From the NCBI GenBank assembly GCA_963812675.1, contig CAWEWR010000021.1, positions 124,001-188,000 of the forward strand: 64,000 nt of DNA, written 5' to 3'. A program made the position numbers and the translations under genes. This document shows, in pieces, positions 33,396 through 41,260 of the stretch. A model generated the notes under the pieces. That model was given only the letters and a program-made list of their open reading frames with translations, was not told the origin of the DNA and searched no databases. Position 1 is the first letter of the stretch. The number at the start of each line of letters is the position of its first letter. Source of the stretch: AP-15 sp963812675 (GTDB lineage Bacteria; Pseudomonadota; Alphaproteobacteria; ATCC43930; CGMCC-115725).

Positions 33396-36300
33396 ATGCA
33401 CATCGGACGTCATTTTACCACGGCCGGCCGGGACCCGTATGAGACCGTGCCGTTTCGGACCGCCAGCAGCGAGATCCGCAACCCTGATGGCTCGGCCGTC
33501 TTCCAGGCCGAGGGGCTCGAGGTGCCGGCCGAGTGGAGCCAGGTCGCCTGCGACATCCTCGCGCAAAAATACTTCCGCAAAGCCGGTGTGCCCGCGCGGT
33601 TGGCGCCGATTGCGGAACAGGGCATTCCGCCCTGGCTGTGGCGGCGCACCGCCGACGAGGGGGGGCTCGCAGCGCTGGCCGAGAACGCCCGCCACGGTGG
33701 TGAGACGAGCGCCCGGCAGGTCTTCGATCGGATAGCCGGGACCTGGACCTATTGGGGCTGGAAGGGCGGCTATTTCGATGCCGAGGAAGACGCCCGGGCC
33801 TTTTACGACGAGATCCGGCTGATGCTCGCCCGCCAGATCGGCGCGCCGAACTCGCCGCAATGGTTCAACACCGGGCTCCATTGGGCCTACGGCATCGACG
33901 GCCCGGCGCAAGGCCACTACTACGTCGATCACAACACCGGCGAATTGCACGCCTCGGACAGTGCCTACGAGCACCCGCAGCCGCACGCCTGCTTCATCCA
34001 GTCGGTCGCCGACGACCTCGTCAACGAGGGCGGTATCATGGACCTCTGGGTGCGCGAGGCGCGCCTCTTCAAATACGGCTCGGGCTCGGGCTCGAATTTC
34101 TCGAAGATTCGCGGCGACGGTGAGCCGCTGTCGGGCGGCGGGCGCTCCTCCGGCCTGATGAGCTTTCTGCGAATTGGGGACCGTGCGGCGGGGGCGATCA
34201 AATCCGGCGGCACGACAAGGCGGGCCGCGAAGATGGTCATCGTCGACATCGACCATCCCGACATCGAGGTCTTCATCGACTGGAAGGTCGTCGAGGAGCA
34301 GAAAGTCGCCGCGCTCGTCGCCGGCTCGAAGCTCGCCGCGCGCCACTTGAACCTGATAATGGCGGCATGCGGCGAGGGGACCGATCCGGCGCAGAACCCG
34401 GCGCTGAAGCGCGAGATCCGCGCCGCCCGCCGGGCGATGATCCCGGAAAGCTACATCCAGCGGGTCATCCAGTTCGCGCGCCAGGGCTACACCAGGATCG
34501 ATTTTCGCACCTACGACACCGACTGGGAATCGGAAGCCTATCTGACCGTCGCCGGCCAGAATTCGAACAATTCGGTGCGCGTCTCGAACGCCTTTCTCGA
34601 GCGCGTCCGCACCGATGGCCCGTGGCAGCTGACGCGGCGTACCGACGGTACGATCGCAAAGGCGGTCAGGGCGCGCGAGCTGTGGGACCGAATCGGCAAT
34701 GCCGCATGGGCGTCGGCCGATCCCGGCCTGCAATTCGATACGACGATCAACGAGTGGCACACCTGCCCTGCGAGCGGCCGGATCAACGCCTCGAACCCCT
34801 GCTCGGAGTACAATTTTCTCGACGACACGGCGTGCAACCTCGCCTCCCTCAACCTGATGGCGTTCCGCCGAGAGGATGGGAGCTTCGATGTCGCCGGGTT
34901 CGAGCATGCCGTGCGGCTGTGGACGGTCGTGCTGGAAATCTCGGTGCTGATGGCGCAGTTCCCGGCGAAAGAGATCGCGCGCCGCTCCTACGATTTCCGC
35001 ACCCTCGGCCTCGGCTACGCCAATCTCGGCGGGCTCTTGATGTCGATGGGTCTGCCTTACGACAGCGCCGCCGGCCGCGCGCTCGGCGGCGCGATCACCG
35101 CATTGATGACCGGGTCGAGTTATGCCACCTCAGCTGAGATGGCGGGCGAGCTCGGCGCCTTCCCCGGTTATGCCGAGAACCGCGAGGCGATGTTGCGGGT
35201 CATCCGCAATCATCGCCGCGCGGCCCACAGCGTCAAATCCTCCCTCTCCGCCCCTGGGGGCGGAGAGGGCGAAGTTTACGAGGGTTTGTCGATCCTGCCG
35301 GTACCGCTCGATGCAGCGAACTGCCCGGACCCCGCTCTCGCCGCTGCCGCACAGCGCAGCTGGGACATGGCGCTGGCGCTCGGCGAGGCGCACGGGTTCC
35401 GCAACGCGCAGGCGACGGTGCTGGCGCCGACCGGCACGATCGGGCTGGTCATGGATTGCGACACGACCGGCATCGAGCCCGATTTCGCGCTGGTCAAATT
35501 CAAGAAGCTCGCCGGCGGCGGCTATTTCAAGATTATCAACCGCGCGGTGCCGGAAGCTCTGAAGACGCTCGGCTACAGCGCTGGCGAGATCGCGGCGATC
35601 GAGCGCTACGCGCTGGGCCACGGCACACTAAAAGGGGCGCCCGGCATTAACCACGAGAGCCTCAAGGCAAAGGGGCTCGACGACCGCGCGCTCGCCGCCG
35701 TCGAGGCGGCGCTCGCCTCGGCTTTCGACATCAAATTCACGTTTAATAAATGGACACTGGGCGAAGCTTTCTGCATCGACAGTCTGGGGATCGCGCCGGG
35801 CGCGCTCGATGATCCTGGCTTCGAGCTGTTGGCGGCGCTCGGCTTCGCCCGAGTTGAGATCGACGCCGCCAACAGCTGGTGCTGCGGCGCGATGACCCTC
35901 GAAGGCGCACCACATCTGAAACCCGAGCATCTGGCGGTGTTCGATTGCGCGAACCCGTGCGGTCGCACCGGCCGGCGTGCGTTGTCGGTCGACAGCCACA
36001 TCGGGATGATGGCGGCGGTCCAGCCCTTCATTTCCGGCGCGATCTCGAAGACGATCAACATGCCGAACGCAGCGACGGTCGACGACTGCAAGGACGCCTA
36101 CATGCTGTCCTGGCGCCTCGGCCTCAAGGCGACCGCGCTCTACCGCGACGGCTCGAAACTGTCGCAGCCTCTGGCCTCCAGCCTGCTGGGTGACGACGAG
36201 GAGGCCGAGGAGTTCTTCGAGCAATCACCGGCTGCCCGCGCGCCGCTCGTTGCCGAGCGGATCGTCGAGCGCGTCGTCGAAAGGGTCGTCGAGCGGGTAG

Positions 36301-37016
36301 TGCGGCAGAGCGAGCGCCGGCGTCTGCCAAGCCGCCGCAAGGGCTACACGCAGAAGGCGGTCGTCGGCGGCCACAAGGTTTATCTGCGCACCGGCGAATA
36401 CGAGGATGGCGGGCTCGGCGAAGTCTTCATCGACATGCACAAGGAGGGCGCCGCCTTCCGGTCCTTGATGAACAATTTCGCGATCGCGATCTCGATCGGC
36501 CTGCAATACGGGGTGCCGCTCGAGGAGTTTGTCGAGGCCTTCACCTTCACCCGGTTCGAGCCGTCGGGCATCGTCGAGGGCAACGACGCGATCAAGATGG
36601 CGACCTCGATCCTCGACTACCTGTTCCGCGAATTGGCGATCTCCTACCTCGACCGCGGCGACCTGGCACACGCCCAGCCCGGCGATCTGATGCCCGACAC
36701 GGTCGGCAAGGGCGAGGCCGAATCCAACCTGATGCGCCGCGCCGCGTCCAACGGCTTTGTGCGCAACAAATTGACCGTGCTCGACGGCGGCGCCGGCCGC
36801 ACCACCGCCCGCGCGGCCTTCACCGACCCCGACATCGACGGCCCCCTCGCGCTCTCCGCAATGCCGGAGGGCGACCTCCGCCTCGAGCGCATCCGCGCCG
36901 CCCGCATCAAGGGCTACGAGGGCGACAGCTGCGACGAGTGCGGCAACTTCACGCTGATCCGCAACGGCACCTGCCTCAAATGCGACACCTGCGGCGCCAC
37001 TAGCGGGTGCTCATAA
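33396..37016 (+). CDS. nrdJ: Adenosylcobalamin-dependent ribonucleotide reductase (class II)
   Basis: 1206 aa from ATG 33396 with GGGGAGAGGA upstream. Reduces ribonucleotides using a B12-derived thiyl radical. Motifs: QPHACFIQSVADDLVNEGGI, GSGSNFSKIRGDGEPLSGGG, GQNSNNSVRVSNAFL, RINASNPCSEYNFLDDTACN, ATVLAPTGTIG, and the C-terminal TSCPD/zinc region with CDECG...CLKCDTCG. Residues about 910-990 contain a low-complexity ERIVERVVERVVERVV run. A GC-rich hairpin repeat is inserted in frame at about codons 616-625 (AHSVKSSLSAPGGGEGEVYE), adding Ser/Gly-rich residues. A partial copy of bases about 36126-36364 lies downstream at 37991. Confidence 0.95.
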   Translation: MHIGRHFTTAGRDPYETVPFRTASSEIRNPDGSAVFQAEGLEVPAEWSQVACDILAQKYFRKAGVPARLAPIAEQGIPPWLWRRTADEGGLAALAENARHGGETSARQVFDRIAGTWTYWGWKGGYFDAEEDARAFYDEIRLMLARQIGAPNSPQWFNTGLHWAYGIDGPAQGHYYVDHNTGELHASDSAYEHPQPHACFIQSVADDLVNEGGIMDLWVREARLFKYGSGSGSNFSKIRGDGEPLSGGGRSSGLMSFLRIGDRAAGAIKSGGTTRRAAKMVIVDIDHPDIEVFIDWKVVEEQKVAALVAGSKLAARHLNLIMAACGEGTDPAQNPALKREIRAARRAMIPESYIQRVIQFARQGYTRIDFRTYDTDWESEAYLTVAGQNSNNSVRVSNAFLERVRTDGPWQLTRRTDGTIAKAVRARELWDRIGNAAWASADPGLQFDTTINEWHTCPASGRINASNPCSEYNFLDDTACNLASLNLMAFRREDGSFDVAGFEHAVRLWTVVLEISVLMAQFPAKEIARRSYDFRTLGLGYANLGGLLMSMGLPYDSAAGRALGGAITALMTGSSYATSAEMAGELGAFPGYAENREAMLRVIRNHRRAAHSVKSSLSAPGGGEGEVYEGLSILPVPLDAANCPDPALAAAAQRSWDMALALGEAHGFRNAQATVLAPTGTIGLVMDCDTTGIEPDFALVKFKKLAGGGYFKIINRAVPEALKTLGYSAGEIAAIERYALGHGTLKGAPGINHESLKAKGLDDRALAAVEAALASAFDIKFTFNKWTLGEAFCIDSLGIAPGALDDPGFELLAALGFARVEIDAANSWCCGAMTLEGAPHLKPEHLAVFDCANPCGRTGRRALSVDSHIGMMAAVQPFISGAISKTINMPNAATVDDCKDAYMLSWRLGLKATALYRDGSKLSQPLASSLLGDDEEAEEFFEQSPAARAPLVAERIVERVVERVVERVVRQSERRRLPSRRKGYTQKAVVGGHKVYLRTGEYEDGGLGEVFIDMHKEGAAFRSLMNNFAIAISIGLQYGVPLEEFVEAFTFTRFEPSGIVEGNDAIKMATSILDYLFRELAISYLDRGDLAHAQPGDLMPDTVGKGEAESNLMRRAASNGFVRNKLTVLDGGAGRTTARAAFTDPDIDGPLALSAMPEGDLRLERIRAARIKGYEGDSCDECGNFTLIRNGTCLKCDTCGATSGCS
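35242..35269. repeat. GC-rich hairpin repeat inside nrdJ coding sequence, copy 5
   Basis: CCCTCTCCGCCCC (35242-35254) and GGGGCGGAGAGGG (35257-35269) are exact reverse complements with a two-base loop. It is read in frame within nrdJ as SLSAPGGGEG. The core is identical to copies at 29443 and 51968. Confidence 0.93.
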
Positions 37017-37038
37017 ATTGCTCGATAGGAGAAAACTA

Positions 37039-37215
37039 ATGAAGACTTTGCTCGATCGCGCCAGAGATAATACCCTCGCATCGATCGAAGAGACCCGTTG
37101 CATTATTTCCGCGATGGAAGGGGGGATCCTAATTAACTGGTCACTAGAGGAACCTGATGGACTGAAGGGGACGCTTATTGAACACGAGAGCCTGCTTCAG
37201 CTCTACACACTGTGA
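37039..37215 (+). CDS. Small hypothetical protein downstream of nrdJ
   Basis: 58 aa from ATG 37039, preceded by TAGGAGAAAACTA, a good ribosome site. Begins MKTLLDRARDNTLASIEETR and ends IEHESLLQLYTL. No recognised family. It lies 22 bases after nrdJ on the same strand, so it would be co-transcribed. The ribosome site is the main support. Confidence 0.5.
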   Translation: MKTLLDRARDNTLASIEETRCIISAMEGGILINWSLEEPDGLKGTLIEHESLLQLYTL

Positions 37216-37227
37216 ACGACAGTTAGC

Positions 37228-37319
37228 GTAGGGCGGAAAAGCGCAGCGCATTTCCGCCATCTTACCGATCGCTCATTTGGAGACATTATGGCGGAATTCG
37301 CTCTGCTCTTCCGCCCTAC
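37228..37319. repeat. Imperfect long inverted repeat (MITE/REP-like)
   Basis: GTAGGGCGGAAAAGCGCAGC at the left end is matched by the reverse complement of the right end (GTAGGGCGGAAGAGCAGAGC), each continuing to TTCCGCCAT. The arms are about 32 bases with a 27-base centre. GTAGGGCGGA...TTCCGCC elements of this kind are dispersed in many proteobacteria. It lies between nrdJ and the HicAB module. Confidence 0.85.
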
Positions 37320-37327
37320 CCATGAAC

Positions 37328-37756
37328 TCACGCGGCGCGAGCGACATCGACGATGAGGCGCAGGCCGAGGGCGGCCAGAGCCGCCTCGACGTGTTCCATT
37401 CGCGAAGCGTGACGCAGGTCGAGCAGGCGACTGACTTGCGGCAGGTGCCAGCGTAGCCGACGCGCCAGCTCCGCGCGGCCGACGCCTTGCTCGCGCATCG
37501 CGTCATACAAGGCGGTTTTCGCCATCCCTAGCGCCGAAAGCGGCACCATCTCTTCGCCTGCCTCCGCTTTGGACGGGGCTGGAAGCGGTTCCTTGGCAGC
37601 AATGTACATGGCGAGCGCGGATTCGAGCGCGTCCTCTGCCCGCAGCAGCGCTTCCTCCCGAGTATCGCCTTCGGTGATCGCCTCGGGGACGTCGCCGAAC
37701 GTGACGGTGACACCGCCATCCGGATCGGGGGTCAACATTGCGGGGTAAGCACGCAT
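37328..37756 (-). CDS. hicB: HicB-family antitoxin
   Basis: 142 aa from ATG 37756. N-terminal RNase-H-like partial fold (YPAMLTPDPDGGVTVTFGDV, PEAITEGDTREEALLRAEDA) and a C-terminal helix-turn-helix (GVGRAELARRLRWHLPQVSR, LLDLRHASRMEHVEAALAAL). HicB neutralises HicA and represses the operon through the HTH. It follows hicA by seven bases. A 68-base piece of its HTH-coding region (37395-37462) is duplicated at 38261-38329. Confidence 0.93.
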   Translation of the reverse strand: MRAYPAMLTPDPDGGVTVTFGDVPEAITEGDTREEALLRAEDALESALAMYIAAKEPLPAPSKAEAGEEMVPLSALGMAKTALYDAMREQGVGRAELARRLRWHLPQVSRLLDLRHASRMEHVEAALAALGLRLIVDVARAA

Positions 37757-37763
37757 TCCAACC

Positions 37764-37946
37764 TCACTCCAGACCGAGCTGCTTCTTTATCGCTGCGACG
37801 GTTCCGCGTTTCATCTCTTTCCGGCTGCCGTGCATTGGCAGGATCGCCCGCCGGCCTCGCAGCAGGACCCAAATGTGTCCGCCCTTTGCCGGCTCGAAAC
37901 TCGCTCCTTGCCGTTCAAGCCATCGCTTGAACTCCGCGCTGGTCAC
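37764..37946 (-). CDS. hicA: HicA-family mRNA interferase toxin
   Basis: 60 aa from GTG 37946: TSAEFKRWLERQGASFEPAK, then GGHIWVLLRGRRAILPMHGS and RGTVAAIKKQLGLE. The dsRBD-like HicA fold with its catalytic histidine (KGGHIW) is intact. HicA cleaves mRNA. A second possible start, GTG 37967, has GGAG upstream but lies inside a palindrome. The 60-residue form matches typical HicA. Gene order toxin then antitoxin is standard. Confidence 0.9.
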   Translation of the reverse strand: MTSAEFKRWLERQGASFEPAKGGHIWVLLRGRRAILPMHGSRKEMKRGTVAAIKKQLGLE

Positions 37947-37947
37947 T

Positions 37948-37969
37948 GGGTGAACATATATGTTCACCC
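37948..37969 (-). promoter_or_regulatory. Perfect 22-base palindrome, putative HicB operator
   Basis: GGGTGAACATA followed by its exact reverse complement, directly before the hicA start. Position and symmetry are those of a dimeric-repressor site, and HicB carries the HTH to bind it. Confidence 0.7.
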
Positions 37970-37990
37970 AGGCTCCGGCAAGTCGGCTCC

Positions 37991-38227
37991 AAGGCAACGC
38001 GCTCTATCATAACGGCTTGAAGCTGTCGCAGTCCTTGGCTCTTAGCGTGGCCGGCGACGACGAGGAGGCCGAGGAGTTCTTCGAGCAATCACCCGCCGCC
38101 CGCGCGCCGCTCGTCGCCGAGCGGATCGTCGAGCGCGTCGTCGAAAGGGTCGTCGAGCGGGTCGTACGGCAGAGCGAGCACCGGCGTCTGCCAAGCCGCC
38201 GCAAGGGCTACACGCAGAAGGCGGTCG
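37991..38227 (+). pseudogene. Duplicated internal fragment of nrdJ
   Basis: About 237 bases matching nrdJ 36126-36364, with roughly one mismatch per 10-15 bases and at least one single-base gap near the left end. In translation it gives GDDEEAEEFFEQSPAARAPL and the ERIVERVVERVVERVVRQSE run of NrdJ. It lacks a start and both ends of the protein. It borders the hicA operator on its left. Confidence 0.9.
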
Positions 38228-38260
38228 CCCCCACCTCGACGCCTCCCTCGCCCTCTGCGC

Positions 38261-38329
38261 TCCATTCGGGAAGCGCGACGCAGGTCGAGCATGCGATTGA
38301 CTTGCGGGAGGCGCCATCGTAGCCGACGC
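38261..38329 (-). pseudogene. Duplicated fragment of hicB
   Basis: TCCATTCG.GAAGCG.GACGCA, then GGTCGAGCA and TGACTTGCGG, matches hicB 37395-37462 at about 85-90 percent by eye. It carries only part of the HTH-coding region, follows the nrdJ fragment by 33 bases, and keeps the same relative orientation as in the original locus. Confidence 0.8.
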
Positions 38330-38862
38330 TAACTCTGAACGGCCGTGCAAAGTTAGTGGATGGCGTCGTACAATGCGACAACGCCGAAATCGGAGTGATG
38401 GGTGTTTACATCGCTGGGCTCATGCGGCGAAATCTGATCCCGGACCCGAAAATTGCCATAATAACATGCTACGGGTCGAGCTGAAGAGAATGTGCGGGTT
38501 TGCATAGGCGGACAGGATATCTTCTTTTTGAGCTCGGCAAAAGAGCGGATCCTGCAGCGTCTTTTACTGTTATTTACAACAGAGAACAGCCAGGATTGGG
38601 GGCATTTTGCTGTTTTATTGTGTCTTGCATCGGCGGAAAGCGAGGATCTCTGCGGCGGTGACGGGGCTCCTGGCTGCTATTTCGCTGTATTAACAGCGAG
38701 ATCAGCGACCCCGGTTCTATTCTGTACACCAGAGGAGAAGGTGAGCCTGGCGGTTGTAAGGCCGGTGCCCTGTCACGTTTGAGTGATCGGCCCGGCGAAA
38801 TTTCGACAGCGGATCAATTGCTGGTAGGCTAGGAGTTCTGCCCGGAACCCTGGAGAGGGGAT
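38330..38862. other. AT-richer intergenic stretch, no gene recognised
   Basis: A 96-codon frame at 38492-38782 has no ribosome site, unusual composition and no motif, so I treat it as non-coding. The segment around 38560-38700 (short runs such as TTATTGTGTCTTGCATCGGC) looks like part of a dispersed intergenic element, but I cannot name it. Confidence 0.35.
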
Positions 38863-40290
38863 ATGGCCATGAAATCCGGCATCTCATCGATTGCTCTGGC
38901 GGCAAGCGCCGCCGCCGTGCTGGCGCTGTCGTCGGCCTCCGCGCAGCAACAGTCGGCGGCGCCGGGACAAAGCTCTGTTACAAAGGACGAGCTGGCGCAG
39001 AATTTCCAGGCCGAGCATGAGATCGGGCGCCGCTTCCACATCGACCCTAATGACTTGCCGGCGCCAAAGACCGGTCCGATCGTCACCAATCGTTCCCTGG
39101 TCGTGCCTTTTAACGGACAAGCGCTAGAGGTGCCGCCGGGGTTCGCCGCGACGCTCTTCGCGACCGGCCTTGTCAATCCTCGGCGGTTGCTCGTCCTCCC
39201 GAACGGCGACGTGTTGGTCGCCGAGCAGAGCGCCGGTTACCTGACCTTGCTGCGGGACGACGGCGAAGGCCGCGCCAAATGGATCGATCGCCATGTCGAG
39301 GACCTCAATAGGCCCTACGGCCTCGCGCTGCGGGGCGACGAAATCCTGATTGCGGATCAGGACGGCATCTGGCGTGTGCCGCACGTCGTCGGCGCATTGC
39401 GCGCCGGCCGGCCGGTGCCGCCGCAGCGGATCGACCAGGTGCCGCCGGACCAGCGCAAGCCGGTGCCCGGCGCCTATGGCGCGGAGATGCTCACGAAAAA
39501 GGGCGTCTTCGGCATAACGATGGGGCACCAGAACCGGCATCTGGCGATCGACCCGAAAACCGGCGCGCTCTATGTCGGCGTCGGCTCGTCGGGCAATCTC
39601 GGCGTCGAGCCCGAGCCCAAAGCGACGATCCAGCGCTTCGATGCCGACGGCTCCAATCAAATGACCGTCGCGTCCGGCACCCGCAACCCGACTGCGCTCG
39701 CCTTCCAGCCGCAGACCGGCGAGTTGTGGGCGGTGGTCCAGGAGCGCGACGGGCTCGGCGACAATCTGCCGTCCGATTATCTGATCCGCGTGCAGCAGGG
39801 CGGGTTCTATGGCTGGCCCTACGCCTATATCGGCAAGCACCCGCAGCCCGGGTTCGCCCAGCTCGCGCCTGACAAGGTCGAAGCGACGATCACGCCCGAT
39901 CTGTTGTTCCAGGCGCATTCCTCACTGCTCGACCTCGTGTTTTACGAGGCCGATCAGTTTCCGTCAGAATACAAGGGCAGCTTGTTCGTCGCGTTGAAGG
40001 GCTCGTGGAACCGCTCGGTGCCGACCGGGTATAAAATCGCGCGCGTCCCGTTCAAGGATGGCCGGCCGGAGGGATATTACGAGAATTTCGCGACCGGGTT
40101 TTGGGCTTCCGGCGACGAGCGCGCCGAGGTCTGGGGCCGCCCCGCCGCACTCGCCGTCGCCAAGGACGGCTCGCTGCTCGTCGCCGACGACACCGGCGGC
40201 ACGATCTGGCGCATTTCCTACAAGGGTCCGCCCGCCGAGCACGCCGGCGGACCTGCCGAGAGCACCGGGTCCGAGGCGAAGAAGCGGTGA
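38863..40290 (+). CDS. Sorbosone dehydrogenase-like PQQ-type beta-propeller protein
   Basis: 475 aa from ATG 38863 with GGAGAGGGG upstream. Sec-type signal (ISSIALAASAAAVLALSSASA) then a six-bladed propeller of the glucose/sorbosone dehydrogenase family: LEVPPGFAATLFATGLVNPR, VLPNGDVLVAEQSAGYL, LNRPYGLALRGDEILIADQD, VFGITMGHQNRHLAIDPKTG, GTRNPTALAFQPQTGELW and FYGWPYAYIGKHPQPG. These periplasmic enzymes oxidise sugars or aldehydes with PQQ. The substrate is not determined and no PQQ synthesis genes are nearby. Its stop overlaps the next gene start. Confidence 0.88.
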   Translation: MAMKSGISSIALAASAAAVLALSSASAQQQSAAPGQSSVTKDELAQNFQAEHEIGRRFHIDPNDLPAPKTGPIVTNRSLVVPFNGQALEVPPGFAATLFATGLVNPRRLLVLPNGDVLVAEQSAGYLTLLRDDGEGRAKWIDRHVEDLNRPYGLALRGDEILIADQDGIWRVPHVVGALRAGRPVPPQRIDQVPPDQRKPVPGAYGAEMLTKKGVFGITMGHQNRHLAIDPKTGALYVGVGSSGNLGVEPEPKATIQRFDADGSNQMTVASGTRNPTALAFQPQTGELWAVVQERDGLGDNLPSDYLIRVQQGGFYGWPYAYIGKHPQPGFAQLAPDKVEATITPDLLFQAHSSLLDLVFYEADQFPSEYKGSLFVALKGSWNRSVPTGYKIARVPFKDGRPEGYYENFATGFWASGDERAEVWGRPAALAVAKDGSLLVADDTGGTIWRISYKGPPAEHAGGPAESTGSEAKKR

Positions 40291-41252
40291 TCGACCTCGA
40301 CACCTTGGAGGCTGCCGCCTCGCTCGTTCATCGGATGGTGCCGCCGACCCCGCAATATTGCTGGCCATTACTGTCCCGGCGGCTCGGCGCCGAGCTGTGG
40401 GTCAAGCACGAGAACCACACGCCGATCGGCTCCTTCAAGATCCGCGGCGGGCTCGTCTATCTCGATGCTGTCAGGCGGTCGCAGCCGGATATTCGGGGGG
40501 TCGTGACCGCGACGACCGGCAACCACGGTCAAAGCATCGCGCTCGCCGGCGCGCGATTGGGGCTCGATGCGACGATCGTTGTACCCCACCGCAACAGCAT
40601 CGAGAAGAACCGGGCGATGGCAGGGTTCGGCGCGCGGCTGGTCGAGGCCGGGCACGATTTCCAAGCGGCGTTCGAGCACGCGACAAAGTTGGCCGAGCAC
40701 GAAAAGCGGCATTTCGTCCATTCCTACGATCCGCTGCTGGTGCGCGGCGTCGCAAGCTACGGGCTCGAACTGTTCCGCGCGGTTCCCGACCTCGATGTCG
40801 TCTATGTGCCGATCGGACTCGGCAGCGGCATCTCGGGGGTGATCGCGGCGCGCGACGCGCTGGGGCTTCGCACCGAGATCGTCGGGGTCGTCGCCGCCAA
40901 CGCCCCGACCTACGCGCTGTCCTTCGCCGCCGGCAGGCCAGTCAGCACCAATTCCGCCGACACGATGGCCGGCGGGCTCGCCGTGCGGGTGCCCGACCCG
41001 GAGGCGCTCGACATCATCCGCCGCGGCGCCGCGCGGATTGTCACCGTGTCGGAACCCGAAATGCGCCGCGCGATGCGGATCATGTTCAGCGACACGCACA
41101 ACGTCGCCGAGGGCGCCGGCGCCGCCGCGCTCGCCGCGGCCTTGCAGGAGCGCAGTCGGCTCTCCGGCAAGCGCGTCGCCGTCATCCAATCCGGCGGCAA
41201 CGTTGACCGCGCAATCTTCGCGGACATCTTGGCTGAAGAAGACTCCGACTGA
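40287..41252 (+). CDS. Threonine dehydratase-like PLP enzyme
   Basis: 321 aa from GTG 40287, overlapping the previous stop by four bases. Fold-type II PLP enzyme: Schiff-base lysine in TPIGSFKIRGG, TGNHGQSIALAGARLGLDAT for cofactor phosphate and substrate, IGLGSGISGVIAARDALGL, and the late VIQSGGNVD. It could deaminate Thr/Ser or a hydroxyaspartate-type substrate. It lacks the C-terminal ACT regulatory domain of biosynthetic IlvA, so a catabolic role is likely. Coupling to the propeller gene suggests a shared pathway, but this is unproven. Confidence 0.88.
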   Translation: MIDLDTLEAAASLVHRMVPPTPQYCWPLLSRRLGAELWVKHENHTPIGSFKIRGGLVYLDAVRRSQPDIRGVVTATTGNHGQSIALAGARLGLDATIVVPHRNSIEKNRAMAGFGARLVEAGHDFQAAFEHATKLAEHEKRHFVHSYDPLLVRGVASYGLELFRAVPDLDVVYVPIGLGSGISGVIAARDALGLRTEIVGVVAANAPTYALSFAAGRPVSTNSADTMAGGLAVRVPDPEALDIIRRGAARIVTVSEPEMRRAMRIMFSDTHNVAEGAGAAALAAALQERSRLSGKRVAVIQSGGNVDRAIFADILAEEDSD

Positions 41253-41260
41253 GGGTTAGT

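Noticed and set aside
33366..34907. 513-codon open frame antisense to nrdJ
   Set aside because: Shadow frame without motifs; nrdJ motifs on the other strand are unambiguous.
38492..38782. 96-codon frame before the propeller gene
   Set aside because: No ribosome site, no motif, AT-rich intergenic composition.
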